From Sphingopyxis flava (lineage in GTDB: Bacteria; Pseudomonadota; Alphaproteobacteria; Sphingomonadales; Sphingomonadaceae), in assembly GCF_900168005.1 (NCBI RefSeq), contig NZ_FUYP01000002.1, forward strand, positions 1 to 64,000: a stretch of DNA of 64,000 nucleotides, written 5' to 3'. The translations under genes and the position numbers were made by a program. This document shows, one piece after another, positions 15,894 through 24,785 of this stretch. The number at the start of each line of letters is the position of its first letter. The stretch's first letter is position 1. The notes under the pieces were generated by a model that searched no databases, was not told where the DNA came from, and saw only the letters and a list, made by a program, of their open reading frames with translations.

Positions 15894-17699
15894 TCAGGCT
15901 GTGTCGGGGTTGCTCTGAAATTGCAGATGCGCCAGCCGGGCGTAGAGGCCGCCCGCCGCAACGAGCATTTCATGGCGTCCTTCCTCGACGATGCGCCCTT
16001 CGTCCATCACGATGATACGGTCAGCGGCGCGCACCGTCGCGAGGCGATGGGCGATAACGATCGTCGTGCGATCATGCATCAGCGTCTCGAGGGCATCCTG
16101 AACAAGCTTCTCGGACTCGGCATCGAGCGCCGAGGTCGCTTCATCGAGCAGAAGTAGCGGGGCGCGGCGCAGCAGCGCGCGGGCAATCGCCACGCGCTGG
16201 CGCTGACCGCCCGACAGGCGCGCGCCGCCCTCGCCCATGAAGGTGTCGAGCCCCTGTGGAAGCTTGCGCAAAAAACCCTCGGCATTGGCCGCGCGCGCAG
16301 CCTCCCATAACTCCTCATCGCTCGCGGACCAGTTGCCATAGCGCAGGTTATCCCGAGCGGACGCAGCAAAGATAACCGTCTCCTGAGGCACCATGGCAAT
16401 GCGAGCGCGAAGGTCGGCTGGGTCGACCTCGGTCAGCGGGACGCCGTCGAGGCGGATCACTCCAGCCTGAGGGTCGTAAAAGCGTTCTGCAAGTTGGAAC
16501 AGGGTGGATTTCCCGGCGCCGGACGGACCGACAATAGCGACAGTTTCTCGCGGCGAGATCGCGAGGCTGAAATCATGGAGCGCGGGGGCGTCGGGACGCG
16601 TCGGATAGCGGAACTCGACTTTCTGGAACTCGAGCGTCCCTAGCGACGGTTCGGGAAAGCTGCGTGGATGCGGAGGCGGCGCGATTTCGGGTTCGGCATG
16701 GAGCAATTCCGAAAGCCGCTCGGCCGCCCCCGCGGCACGCAGAAGATCGCCATAGACTTCGGTGAGCGCGCCGAAGGCGCCCGCCACCAGGCCGCCGGTG
16801 AGGACGAAAGCCGCGATCGTGCCGCCGGTGATCGTACCCGCGGCGACACCCGCGGCGCCGTACCAGAGCAGCGTGGTGATGGCGCCAAACAATAATCCGA
16901 TCACGATCGCTGTCATGGCCGCGCGGAGGCGGATACGGCGCTTCGCGGTAGCGAAATTGCTTTCGACCGCGGCGCCGAAACGCTCGGCCTCTCGCGCTTC
17001 CTGGCCGAAAGCCTGGACGATTTTCATCGCTCCCAATTGTTCCGCGGTCGTCGCCCCTATGTCGGCGACGCGGTCCTGGCTTGATCGTGAAACATTCTGG
17101 AGGCGGCGCCCGAGCAGGACGATCGGCATGATGATAACGGGAATGCCGATCAGAATGCCGCCCGTCAGCTTGGGCGAGAGGGTGAAAAGATAGGCAATGC
17201 CGCCCACGCCCATGACTAGATTGCGAAGCGCAACCGAGACGGTGGTGCCGACCACTTGCTCGATGATCGCAGTGTCCGACGTCATGCGCGACGCGATTTC
17301 GGAAGGGCGGTTTTCCTCGAAGAAGCCGGGGGCTAGCCGCAAGAGATTGCGCTGCACCGCCTGGCGGATATCTGCGACCGTGCGTTCCCCAAGCCAGCTC
17401 ACGAAATAGAAGCGGAGCGCGGTTGCCAGGGCGAGGATAATGACGATCACGTAGAAAAGCCGGAAATGCGGCGCAACGTCGCCCCCGCCCGCGACGAAAC
17501 CGCTGTCGATCATCTCCTTGAACTGCCACGGGATCGCGAGCGTCGCGAGCGCAGCGATGCCAAGAGCGATAGCCGCCACGAGCAACTGCGCTGGATAGCG
17601 GCTGGCGTAGCGCCAGATCATCCGGAGGCTACCGAGCCTGCGGGCGCGGGACTCCTGTGACACGGGGGGTGGGGCGGGTCGGTCGGATGAGGTCGCCAT
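15894..17699 (-). CDS. ABC transporter, fused permease and ATPase (MsbA-like exporter)
   Basis: A 601-residue half-transporter. Residues about 25-320 contain six membrane helices of the type-I exporter fold. The C-terminal ATPase has Walker A GPSGAGKST, signature LSGGQRQR, Walker B LLLLDEATSALD and switch histidine IVIAHRLATV. Homologues of this length work as homodimers exporting lipids or hydrophobic compounds across the inner membrane; the substrate cannot be named. A start at 17699 gives a soluble, Pro-rich N-terminus of about 25 residues. DUF1993 follows on the same strand. Confidence 0.93.
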   Translation of the reverse strand: MATSSDRPAPPPVSQESRARRLGSLRMIWRYASRYPAQLLVAAIALGIAALATLAIPWQFKEMIDSGFVAGGGDVAPHFRLFYVIVIILALATALRFYFVSWLGERTVADIRQAVQRNLLRLAPGFFEENRPSEIASRMTSDTAIIEQVVGTTVSVALRNLVMGVGGIAYLFTLSPKLTGGILIGIPVIIMPIVLLGRRLQNVSRSSQDRVADIGATTAEQLGAMKIVQAFGQEAREAERFGAAVESNFATAKRRIRLRAAMTAIVIGLLFGAITTLLWYGAAGVAAGTITGGTIAAFVLTGGLVAGAFGALTEVYGDLLRAAGAAERLSELLHAEPEIAPPPHPRSFPEPSLGTLEFQKVEFRYPTRPDAPALHDFSLAISPRETVAIVGPSGAGKSTLFQLAERFYDPQAGVIRLDGVPLTEVDPADLRARIAMVPQETVIFAASARDNLRYGNWSASDEELWEAARAANAEGFLRKLPQGLDTFMGEGGARLSGGQRQRVAIARALLRRAPLLLLDEATSALDAESEKLVQDALETLMHDRTTIVIAHRLATVRAADRIIVMDEGRIVEEGRHEMLVAAGGLYARLAHLQFQSNPDTA

Positions 17700-17881
17700 C
17701 GGGTTCGCCTAGCAGCCGCGCGGGCGGTGCTCAACGATGGAGAATAACGCGCTGCTTCAATGCGTTTGAAGCGGAGCGAAAAGAAACGAAATGACGCGTT
17801 GCACAATGACCGCGATTGCCTAGGATGGGGCCGAAAGGTCGCGCCGTAAGAGCGCCTTCAGATCGCAAGGACGTCCCCTAG

Positions 17882-19102
17882 ATGCTGTATCACGCTTTCG
17901 ACATGCAAAAGAGCTGGCTCGCGGGGGCGAGCGCGCTGGCGACCGCCGGCGCGCAGGTGATGCAGCACCCGGCGAATCCGCTTGGCTATTTCAGCGGCAG
18001 CCCGCTATTCGCCTCGGCCCTTGAAGTCTTCGCACACGCCGCCGCCCCCCGCGGCAAGCCGGCGTTCGACCTCTACGAAACGATTGTCGCAGGCGAGAGG
18101 GTTCGGGTGAGCGAGGTGATCGAGGCCCGCAAACCCTTCGGTCAGCTTAAACATTTCAAGAAAATGGGCTCAAAGGACGCACCCAAGCTGCTTATTGTGG
18201 CGCCCATGTCGGGTCACTACGCGACGCTGCTGCGCGGCACGGTCGAGCGGATGCTGCCGGCGCACGATGTGTGGATCACCGACTGGCGCGACGCCCGCAA
18301 TGTGCCGCTCGAGGCGGGCAAGTTCGATCTTGACGATTATATCGATTATCTCATCTCGTGGCTCGAACATATCGGACCAGGCGCGCATGTGCTCGCGGTA
18401 TGCCAGCCGTCGGTGCCGAGCCTCGCCGCGGCGGCGCTCATGGCGGCAGAGGGGCACAAGTGCCGGCCGAAAACGCTGACCATGATGGGCGGCCCCATCG
18501 ACACGCGCAAGGCGCCGACGGCGGTCAACCAGCACGCCACGACGCGTCCTTATGCCTGGTTTCAGGAGAATGTCATCGCGACGGTGCCCGCCTGGTATCC
18601 TGGGGCGGGACGCCGCGTCTACCCCGGCTTCCTGCAACTCGCAGGCTTCATGGCGATGAATCTCGGCAATCACATGATGAGCCATTGGGAGATGTTCAAG
18701 CATCTGGTCGATGGCGACGGCGAGAGCGCCGACAAGACCAAGGAATTCTATGACGAATATCGCTCGGTCTGCGACATGACTGCGGAATTCTATCTCCAGA
18801 CCGTCGATATCGTCTTCCAGCGCCATCTTCTACCCAAGGGCGCGATGCTGCATCGCGGTAAATCCGTCGATGTCGCAGCGATCAAGGATATTGCTATCCT
18901 CGCGATTGAGGGCGAGCGCGACGATATTTCGGGGATCGGACAGACCAAGGCCGCGCTAACGCTGGCGAAATCACTGCCGGCTGCGAGGAAGAAATATCTG
19001 ATGGCGAAGGGCGTGGGCCACTATGGCATCTTCAATGGCCGCAAGTGGCGTGACGAAATCGCGCCCGTGGTCGAGGATTGGATCCGTTTCCACGCCGCCT
19101 AG
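17882..19102 (+). CDS. phaZ: Intracellular polyhydroxyalkanoate depolymerase
   Basis: A 406-residue protein with the intracellular PHB depolymerase pattern: N-terminal MLYHAFDMQKSWLAGASALA, NPLGYFSGSP, LIVAPMSGHYATLLRGTVERMLPAHDVWITDWRDARNVP, and the nucleophile segment HVLAVCQPSVPSLAAAA, where a Cys replaces the usual lipase Ser. ALMAAEGHKCRPKTLTMMGGPIDTR and the closing GVGHYGIFNGRKWRDEIAP carry the remaining active-site region (Asp, His). It mobilises stored PHA granules in the cytoplasm. No PHA synthase or phasin gene is visible nearby. Confidence 0.93.
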   Translation: MLYHAFDMQKSWLAGASALATAGAQVMQHPANPLGYFSGSPLFASALEVFAHAAAPRGKPAFDLYETIVAGERVRVSEVIEARKPFGQLKHFKKMGSKDAPKLLIVAPMSGHYATLLRGTVERMLPAHDVWITDWRDARNVPLEAGKFDLDDYIDYLISWLEHIGPGAHVLAVCQPSVPSLAAAALMAAEGHKCRPKTLTMMGGPIDTRKAPTAVNQHATTRPYAWFQENVIATVPAWYPGAGRRVYPGFLQLAGFMAMNLGNHMMSHWEMFKHLVDGDGESADKTKEFYDEYRSVCDMTAEFYLQTVDIVFQRHLLPKGAMLHRGKSVDVAAIKDIAILAIEGERDDISGIGQTKAALTLAKSLPAARKKYLMAKGVGHYGIFNGRKWRDEIAPVVEDWIRFHAA

Positions 19103-19121
19103 CGATCGCTGCGACCTTTCG

Positions 19122-19142
19122 CTCCCCGTATCAAAAGGGGAG
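19122..19142. terminator. Hairpin between convergent genes
   Basis: CTCCCC and GGGGAG arms around GTATCAAAA lie between the ends of phaZ and the DUF1232 gene, 20 and 14 bp from the stops. A short hairpin without a strong T-run. Confidence 0.45.
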
Positions 19143-19155
19143 CCCTCATTGCGCC

Positions 19156-19551
19156 TCAATGCCAAGGCGATATTCGCACGCTCCAGTAGATCGTGTAGAG
19201 TAGACCAGCCCAGATCAGCAGAATCGCGATCATGCCTGCGCGGCTCGACGGGCGTTCGCTTGCGGCCTCTGCGGCGCTGCGAAATTCGGCCCAAAGCGGC
19301 ACGGGGATCAGCCGGCGCACCGCCCACAGGCCGGCGGGGACGAGAATGAGGTCATCGAGCCATCCGAGCACCGGAATGAAGTCGGGGATCAAATCGACAG
19401 GCGACAGCGCGTAGGCCGCAACCGCGACCGCGAGCAGCCGTGCAAGCGCGGGGGTGCGCGGATCGCGGGCTGCAAACCAGGCGGCATGCGCTTCCACGGC
19501 GAGGCGATGACCGAAATCGGCGACGCGTTCGGAAAGGGATTTACCGGTCAT
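19156..19551 (-). CDS. DUF1232 (YkvA-type) membrane protein
   Basis: ATG 19551 yields a 131-residue protein. It has the DUF1232 core [48 protein letters not shown] and a second membrane helix near the C-terminus ([19 protein letters not shown]). The conserved [14 protein letters not shown] motif is diagnostic. The function of the family is unknown. An upstream in-frame extension would run into the divergent dgcA gene and is unlikely. The start is only 24 bp from the dgcA start, so the two share one very compact divergent control region. Confidence 0.85.
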   Translation of the reverse strand: MTGKSLSERVADFGHRLAVEAHAAWFAARDPRTPALARLLAVAVAAYALSPVDLIPDFIPVLGWLDDLILVPAGLWAVRRLIPVPLWAEFRSAAEAASERPSSRAGMIAILLIWAGLLYTIYWSVRISPWH

Positions 19552-19575
19552 GTCGCACAGCATTACTGTTCTTCC

Positions 19576-20574
19576 ATGGCCATCCAACTGAAAAGCGCGC
19601 GGGTCGAGCGCTGGCCGGTCGCGGGCGAGTTCGTGATTGCACGCGGCGCCCAAGATCATGTCGACCTGGTCGTGGCCGAACTCCAGAGCGAGGGGGTCAT
19701 CGGACGCGGCGAGGGAACGCCAATCTATTATCATGGCGAGGATGCCGCCGGGTGCCGTGATGCGATCCTGCGGGTTGTGCCGCACCTCGCCGGCATGGAC
19801 GCGGTACAGGCCCGCGCCGCGGTCCAGGAATTGCTTGATGCCGGCGCTGCACGCAATGCGCTCGACTGTGCGCTTTGGGATCTGGAGGCCCGGCAGCGGG
19901 GAGCGCCGCTGTGGCAGCTCGCGGGGTGCGATGGTCCGCCGGCCCAGCGGGTCACTGCCATCACCATTTCGCTTGCGCCCCCGGACCGCATGAAGACAGA
20001 GGCCGCCGCGGCCGTTGCCGATGGCTGGCGGCTGCTCAAACTCAAGCTGACAGGGGAAGGCGACCTTGCGCGCGTCGAGTCCGTACGCGACGGGGCGCCC
20101 GACGCGAGGCTGATCGTGGACGCCAACGGAAGCTGGGCTCAGCTCGATTTGCTCAGCGAGGCTGAAGCCTTCGCTGAACTGGGAGTCGAATTAATAGAGC
20201 AGCCCGTACCGGTCGGCGCAGATGCGCTGCTCGACGGAGTTTACGCCCCGCTTCCGTTCGTTGCCGACGAGAGCTGCCAGATCGCCGCGGATATCGCGCG
20301 CATCGGTACCTTTTACGACGGCGTCAACATCAAGCTCGACAAAGCCGGCGGCCTCACCGAGGCGCTGCGCATTGCCGACGCCGCTGACGCCGCGGGGCTC
20401 GGAATCATGGTCGGCTGCATGCTGTCGACCAGCCTTGGCATCGCGCCCGCCTTCGTCCTTGCGCAGCGTGCGCAATGGGTCGATCTCGATGGCCCGGCGC
20501 TTCTCGCGCGCGACCGTGAGCAAGGGTTCAGGTTCGACGACGGTCTTATCTGGCCCTTATCTGGCCCCGCCTGA
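19576..20574 (+). CDS. dgcA: Enolase-superfamily dipeptide epimerase / N-acetyl-Glu racemase type
   Basis: A 332-residue protein of the muconate-lactonising subgroup of the enolase superfamily. [11 protein letters not shown] carries the KxK catalytic lysine pair. [16 protein letters not shown] and FVADESCQ supply the metal-binding acids, and [18 protein letters not shown] the opposite catalytic lysine. It matches L-Ala-D/L-Glu epimerases of the DgcA type used in murein peptide recycling. ATG 19576 ([13 protein letters not shown]) is chosen because the upstream frame has no homologous content. It is divergent to the DUF1232 gene and convergent with the next, 2 bp apart. Confidence 0.88.
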   Translation: MAIQLKSARVERWPVAGEFVIARGAQDHVDLVVAELQSEGVIGRGEGTPIYYHGEDAAGCRDAILRVVPHLAGMDAVQARAAVQELLDAGAARNALDCALWDLEARQRGAPLWQLAGCDGPPAQRVTAITISLAPPDRMKTEAAAAVADGWRLLKLKLTGEGDLARVESVRDGAPDARLIVDANGSWAQLDLLSEAEAFAELGVELIEQPVPVGADALLDGVYAPLPFVADESCQIAADIARIGTFYDGVNIKLDKAGGLTEALRIADAADAAGLGIMVGCMLSTSLGIAPAFVLAQRAQWVDLDGPALLARDREQGFRFDDGLIWPLSGPA

Positions 20575-20576
20575 CG

Positions 20577-21041
20577 CTAGAGCGCCACCGTCGCGTGCTC
20601 GCCTAGCTCGCCTTCCTTCATCGTCATGCCTGCGGCGAGTTTGAACAGTCCCTTGATTCCGGGATCGGCCGTCCAGATTTCTGCGTCTTCAAGGTCGAAG
20701 CGCAGCAGAACGAGCTTGGGATCGTCCTTGCCGCCTGGGTACCACGCCGCCACAGAGTTGTTCCACAGTTTTTCGAGTACGTCACGGCTCTCCTCCCGGC
20801 GCAGCGTGCCCGATATACAGGCGAACAGTTCGTGGCCTTTCGCCGCAAACTGCGCCATCGCGGGCCCCCCGGCCGCCAGCCGGTTATCGGCCGCGGTGAA
20901 GAACCACCAGGCACTGTTCGCATCCTTGTCGAGCTGTGCGTTCATCGGGATATGATGCTCGCGCTCGCCGATCAGGCCGACCATGACATAGGGACTGGCG
21001 TCGAGCGCCTTCCAGAAGGCCTGTTTGATATCGTCGCTCAT
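20577..21041 (-). CDS. Pyridoxamine 5'-phosphate oxidase-fold (general stress protein 26-like)
   Basis: A 154-residue split-barrel flavin-binding protein: DIKQAFWKALDASPYVMVGL, HHIPMNAQLDKDANSAWWFFTAADNRLA, ISGTLRREESRDVLEKLWNN, AAWYPGGKDDPKLVLLRFDLEDAEIW. The last block is typical of general stress protein 26 relatives. It probably binds FMN or a related cofactor and acts in stress protection. It stands alone and ends two bases after the convergent dgcA stop. Confidence 0.9.
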   Translation of the reverse strand: MSDDIKQAFWKALDASPYVMVGLIGEREHHIPMNAQLDKDANSAWWFFTAADNRLAAGGPAMAQFAAKGHELFACISGTLRREESRDVLEKLWNNSVAAWYPGGKDDPKLVLLRFDLEDAEIWTADPGIKGLFKLAAGMTMKEGELGEHATVAL

Positions 21042-21109
21042 CGGTTGAGACTCCTCTTGCGTCCCCCCGATATGCTCTCAACGCGGCAGCGGCCGTGACG
21101 TTGCGCCGT

Positions 21110-21505
21110 CTAGCGCAGGCCCGGCTCCGTATAGCTGATCACCTCATATTCAATGCCATCGGGGTCGAAGAAATAGAAGCGGCGACCAGGCTCATAGTCG
21201 GCGTGATTGAAAGGCGCGAGCCCGACCGCTTTCACGCGCGCTTCGGTCGCATCGAGATCATCCACCTGCACACCGACATGATTGAGCGGCTCGCCCTTGG
21301 GCCAGCGGGTTCCTGCATGTTCGCCGTCAGGGCCTGTGTAGAGAGCGAGATAGGCTCGGTCGCTGCCAACATGAATGGTGGTGCCACCATCGCGCGCCGG
21401 GCCGCGCCAGCGCTCGTGCCAGCCAAAAATTGCTGACAGAAGCTGCGCGGAGCGCTCGGGGTTGCTGACGGTGATATTTACATGCTCGATGAAAGGGTGC
21501 GGCAC
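21110..21505 (-). CDS. VOC (glyoxalase/bleomycin-resistance fold) family protein
   Basis: GTG 21505 is taken because AGGAGA sits 6-7 bp upstream; this gives 131 residues starting MPHPFIEHVNITVSN. Two babbab modules are visible with metal-ligand positions HVNITV, LNHVGVQVDDLDA and FFDPDGIEYEVISY. The family covers glyoxalases, dioxygenases and resistance proteins; the substrate cannot be deduced. It is divergent from soxR, with a SoxR-box-like sequence in between, so redox-responsive control is plausible. Confidence 0.87.
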   Translation of the reverse strand: MPHPFIEHVNITVSNPERSAQLLSAIFGWHERWRGPARDGGTTIHVGSDRAYLALYTGPDGEHAGTRWPKGEPLNHVGVQVDDLDATEARVKAVGLAPFNHADYEPGRRFYFFDPDGIEYEVISYTEPGLR

Positions 21506-21545
21506 GATGAGTCTCCTGATTCGTGTTGACGCGGGCACTCTTGCA

Positions 21546-21565
21546 AGCTCAAGTCAGGTTTAGAT
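21546..21565. promoter_or_regulatory. SoxR-box-like sequence
   Basis: The 20 bases from 21546 match the enterobacterial-type SoxR operator (ACCTCAAGTTAACTTGAGGT) at 14 positions, with CTCAAGT intact in the left arm and TTxAG in the right. It lies between the VOC gene and soxR, 23 bp before the soxR start. Confidence 0.55.
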
Positions 21566-21587
21566 CAAGCGGCAAATGAGGATGAAC

Positions 21588-22070
21588 ATGCACCGGACGG
21601 ACTTGATTGCGATCGGCGAACTCGCGGCGCGTACGGGCGTGGCGGTGTCAGCGATCCGCTTCTACGAAGCAAAGGGTCTGATAGAGGCATTACGCTCAGG
21701 CGGAGGGCAGCGGCGCTTTCTGCGCGCGGACATTCGCCGTGTTTCCTTCATCCTGATTGCACAGCAACTGGGACTGAGCCTTGAGGAAATTGCGGCCGAG
21801 CTCGCGCGATTGCCGGCGCAGCGGACACCCAATGCCGCCGACTGGACGCGGATCAGCACGGATCTTCGCGCGCGGATCGATGCAAGGATTTTCGCGCTCG
21901 AGCGGACGCGCGAACTGCTTGATCAATGCATCGGCTGCGGATGCCTGTCATTGAAGAAATGCGGGCTCTACAATCGCGGCGACAAGGCCGCGCAGCGGGG
22001 GGCGGGCCCGCGCTATCTACTCGGCGACCGCGCAGGGGAAATTGCGGAGGTGGCGGGATCAGGCGGCTAG
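21588..22070 (+). CDS. soxR: Redox-sensitive MerR-type activator SoxR
   Basis: A 160-residue MerR-family regulator starting at ATG 21588 (MHRTDLIAIGELAARTG). The N-terminal winged helix has VSAIRFYEAKGLI and GGGQRRFLRADIRRVSFI. A dimerisation helix leads to CIGCGCLSLKKC, the four cysteines that bind the [2Fe-2S] cluster oxidised by redox-cycling compounds. This identifies SoxR firmly. No soxS is expected in this lineage; direct targets probably include the neighbouring VOC and monooxygenase-like genes. An ATG four codons upstream (21576) is an alternative start. Confidence 0.93.
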   Translation: MHRTDLIAIGELAARTGVAVSAIRFYEAKGLIEALRSGGGQRRFLRADIRRVSFILIAQQLGLSLEEIAAELARLPAQRTPNAADWTRISTDLRARIDARIFALERTRELLDQCIGCGCLSLKKCGLYNRGDKAAQRGAGPRYLLGDRAGEIAEVAGSGG

Positions 22071-22094
22071 GCCCATATCCTTCTGGCTACGGCG

Positions 22095-22385
22095 CTAGAC
22101 GGCGATCAGTCGCTCGATCTCGGGCGCGCCGGCGAGACAAGGAGCGAGATTTGCGCCAAGAGTACGAAAATGGTCCGAGGCCCGGTGCGCTTCGAGGGCG
22201 GCCGCACCCGCATAGCATTCCATGACCTTGTACACCCCCGTTTCGCTGGTGCGGAACAGGCGATAATAGCTGTTGCCGGGCTCGTTCGCGCGCACGGCGG
22301 GGGCGAGTTCGGCAAACACAGCTTCGAACTCGGCTTCCTTGCCCGGCTGCACGCGCAGCGTGGCAATCACGCCAATGTCACTCAT
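22095..22385 (-). CDS. Antibiotic-biosynthesis-monooxygenase-fold (quinol monooxygenase-like) protein
   Basis: A 96-residue ABM-domain protein: IGVIATLRVQPGKEAEFEAVFAELAPAVRANEPGN, SYYRLFRTSETGVYKVMECYAG, HRASDHFRTLG. These are the strands and the His of YgiN-type dimeric ferredoxin-like monooxygenases that oxidise quinols or act without cofactor. It is convergent with soxR and followed upstream by a carboxymuconolactone decarboxylase gene on the same strand. ABM proteins are frequent SoxR-regulon members in non-enteric bacteria, which suits the setting. Confidence 0.88.
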   Translation of the reverse strand: MSDIGVIATLRVQPGKEAEFEAVFAELAPAVRANEPGNSYYRLFRTSETGVYKVMECYAGAAALEAHRASDHFRTLGANLAPCLAGAPEIERLIAV

Positions 22386-22401
22386 GTCTGTCTCCCTTGG
22401 T

Positions 22402-22986
22402 TCACGCGCGCAGATCGGGGTCCGTCTCCCAACCTTCCTCGACCTGGATACCGAAGCTGTTCAAGATCATCGAAACCTGGGTGTATTGGCCCACGGTAAA
22501 GACTAGATCCATCCGGCCCTTTTCGCCAAGCGGGGCGAGTGCAGCCCAGATATCGTCGCTTACGAAATGATCGCGGGTCAACTCGTCGGCGGCGCTGAGC
22601 ATCGCGCGGTCAAGGTCACTCCAGCCCTCAGCATTTGGGCCGGCCTTGATGCGCTCGATCTCGATTTCGGACAGTTTGCAGCCAAGTCCGATCCGCTTGT
22701 GCTGCGTCCACTCGTAGCCTGACCGGCAATTATAACCGGTGCGCAGGATGACGAGCTCGCGATCGCGGGGCGAGAGCGCGTTGCGCTTGGAAAGGATGTA
22801 GCTGCCCCAGGCAAGAAACGCGGTCAGCGCCCGCGGCGCGTGGGCGAGGGTGCGAAAGATGTTGAGCACCCGCCCACCCCCGACCTTGCCACCATCGGCG
22901 GCAAGGAGAGGTTCGAGCGCGGCACGCTGTTCGGCGTCGAGCCGATCGAGATTGACCGGCTCGACCCGCGGGGCGCTCAGGCGCAC
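22402..22986 (-). CDS. Carboxymuconolactone decarboxylase family protein
   Basis: GTG 22986 is chosen: it follows the thiolase stop with a single base between (TGA C GTG), so translation is coupled. The 194-residue product has an AhpD/CMD-like fold: LNIFRTLAHAPRALTAFLAWGSYIL, LSPRDRELVILRTGYNCRSGYEWTQHKRIGL, LDRAMLSAADELTRDHFVSDDIWAAL, RMDLVFTVGQYTQVSMILNSFGIQ. The active region has a Cys (NCRSGYEW) but lacks the second Cys of AhpD. It may be a lactone decarboxylase or isomerase in lipid or aromatic catabolism. Confidence 0.87.
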   Translation of the reverse strand: MRLSAPRVEPVNLDRLDAEQRAALEPLLAADGGKVGGGRVLNIFRTLAHAPRALTAFLAWGSYILSKRNALSPRDRELVILRTGYNCRSGYEWTQHKRIGLGCKLSEIEIERIKAGPNAEGWSDLDRAMLSAADELTRDHFVSDDIWAALAPLGEKGRMDLVFTVGQYTQVSMILNSFGIQVEEGWETDPDLRA

Positions 22987-22987
22987 G

Positions 22988-24169
22988 TCAGAAAACCTCG
23001 AACAGGCCTGCAGCGCCCTGGCCGCCCCCGATGCACATGGTGACGACGACATATTTCGCGCCGCGGCGCTTGCCCTCGATCAGCGCGTGACCGGTGCAGC
23101 GGGCGCCTGTCATGCCGAAGGGGTGCCCGATCGAGATCGAGCCGCCGTTGACGTTGAGCAGCTCGTTGGGAATGCCGAGCCTGTCGCGGCAATAAAGCAC
23201 CTGCACCGCGAACGCTTCGTTGAGTTCCCAAAGGCCGATGTCATCCATCTTGAGCTCGAAACGCTCGAGCAGCTTCGGGATTGCAAAGACGGGCCCGATG
23301 CCCATTTCGTCGGGCTCGGTACCTGCGACGGCCATGCCGACATAGCGCCCGAGCGGCGTCAGGCCGCGCTTCTCGGCGACCTTGGCCTCCATCACGACGC
23401 AGGCCGAGGATCCGTCGGACAGCTGACTGGCATTCCCCGCGGTAATCGTATGGCCTTCGCCCATCACCGGCTTGAGGCTCGCAAGCCCTTCGAGCGTCGT
23501 GTCGGGACGGTTGCACTCATCCTTGTCGGCGACGACCTCCTTGTAGGAGACCTCCTTGGTTTCCTTGTCGACGATCGCCATCGTCGCCTTGCAGGGAATA
23601 ATCTCATCGTCGTACTTGCCCGCCGCCTGAGCAGCGGCGGTACGCTGTTGTGACTGAAGCGAATATTCGTCCTGCGCCTCGCGGCTGATGTTGTAACGCT
23701 TCGCGACCACCTCCGCTGTGCCGATCATCGGCATATAGGTATCCTTGTGCATCGCGAGGAGTTCGGCGTCAGGCTCGATAAACACCTTGCCGCTGCCCGA
23801 AACCTTGGAGATGCTCTCGACGCCGCCGGCGACCACGATGTCCTGACGGTCGACAATTATCTGCTTCGCGGCGGTCGCAATCGTCATCAGTCCCGACGAA
23901 CACTGGCGGTCGATCGACATGCCGGGGACAGTGACGGGGAGGCCGGCCCGCAGGGCGATGAGGCGTGCAACGTTCGGCGACTGCGAGCCTTGCTGCATCG
24001 CGGCGCCAAAAAGGACGTCGTCGATCTCGCCGCCTTCGAGGCCGGCGCGCTCGACGGCGGCTTTGACCGAGTAGGCGCCGAGCGTCGGAGCCGGCGTGTT
24101 GTTGAATGAGCCGCGCGCCGCCTTGGTGAGCGGCGTGCGAGCGGTGGAAACGATAACGGCGTCACGCAT
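22988..24169 (-). CDS. Acetyl-CoA C-acyltransferase (thiolase)
   Basis: A 393-residue thiolase-II family enzyme. The nucleophile is in [13 protein letters not shown]. The second active region is [26 protein letters not shown] (here [18 protein letters not shown]), and the final Cys lies in [19 protein letters not shown]. It cleaves 3-ketoacyl-CoA in fatty-acid degradation or condenses acetyl-CoA. The operon continues with the carboxymuconolactone decarboxylase gene and is preceded by a MaoC hydratase, so a beta-oxidation-like or ketone pathway is plausible. Confidence 0.95.
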   Translation of the reverse strand: MRDAVIVSTARTPLTKAARGSFNNTPAPTLGAYSVKAAVERAGLEGGEIDDVLFGAAMQQGSQSPNVARLIALRAGLPVTVPGMSIDRQCSSGLMTIATAAKQIIVDRQDIVVAGGVESISKVSGSGKVFIEPDAELLAMHKDTYMPMIGTAEVVAKRYNISREAQDEYSLQSQQRTAAAQAAGKYDDEIIPCKATMAIVDKETKEVSYKEVVADKDECNRPDTTLEGLASLKPVMGEGHTITAGNASQLSDGSSACVVMEAKVAEKRGLTPLGRYVGMAVAGTEPDEMGIGPVFAIPKLLERFELKMDDIGLWELNEAFAVQVLYCRDRLGIPNELLNVNGGSISIGHPFGMTGARCTGHALIEGKRRGAKYVVVTMCIGGGQGAAGLFEVF

Positions 24170-24232
24170 GATGAAGTCCTTCTGCTTGGGTTCCGGTTAG
24201 CTTTCGGGGGAGGTCGGCCGGAAATGTCTTGC

Positions 24233-24691
24233 TCAGACGAAAAATTGCGTGATCCACTCGGCAATCAGCGCAGGCTTTTCCTCGCCTTCGATCTCGACCG
24301 TTATCTCGTTGGTCTGCTGCCACTGACCGGGGCGCTTCTCGTCGAGCTCGAGGAGCTTCACATGGCTGCGCACGCGCTTGCCTGACCGGACGGGAGCAAG
24401 GAAGCGAACCTTGTTACCCCCATAGTTGACACCCATCTTGATGCCTTCGATCTTGGGCGCGTCGGTCTTTTGCCCCAGCATCGGGATAAGTGAAAGCGTG
24501 AGAAAACCGTGCGCGATGGTACCGCCGAAAGGCGTGAGCTTCGCTTTTTCCTCGTCGACATGGATAAATTGATGGTCGCCTGTGGCGTCTGCGAATTTGT
24601 TGATCATGTCCTGATCGACGAGGACCCATTCGGAGGTGCCGAGATGCTGACCGACCTTGGTCTTCAACTCCTGCGGCGTGATCGTGGCCAT
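24233..24691 (-). CDS. MaoC-family (R)-specific enoyl-CoA hydratase
   Basis: A 152-residue hot-dog-fold protein with the hydratase-2 motif: DQDMINKFADATGDHQFIHVDEEKAKLTPFGGTIAHGFLTLSLIPML contains the catalytic Asp and His. It ends IAEWITQFFV. Proteins of this type hydrate enoyl-CoA in the R sense and can feed PHA precursors, which would link to the PHA depolymerase upstream in the window. The gene precedes the thiolase on the same strand with a 63-bp gap. Confidence 0.93.
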   Translation of the reverse strand: MATITPQELKTKVGQHLGTSEWVLVDQDMINKFADATGDHQFIHVDEEKAKLTPFGGTIAHGFLTLSLIPMLGQKTDAPKIEGIKMGVNYGGNKVRFLAPVRSGKRVRSHVKLLELDEKRPGQWQQTNEITVEIEGEEKPALIAEWITQFFV

Positions 24692-24785
24692 TTTTCATCC
24701 CCTCAAAGACTGGTTCGCGGGCGTTCTAGGCCCCTCGTGCCGCATTGCACAAGACCCCGGGGCATTCCGCCCCAGCGCCGTAGCG

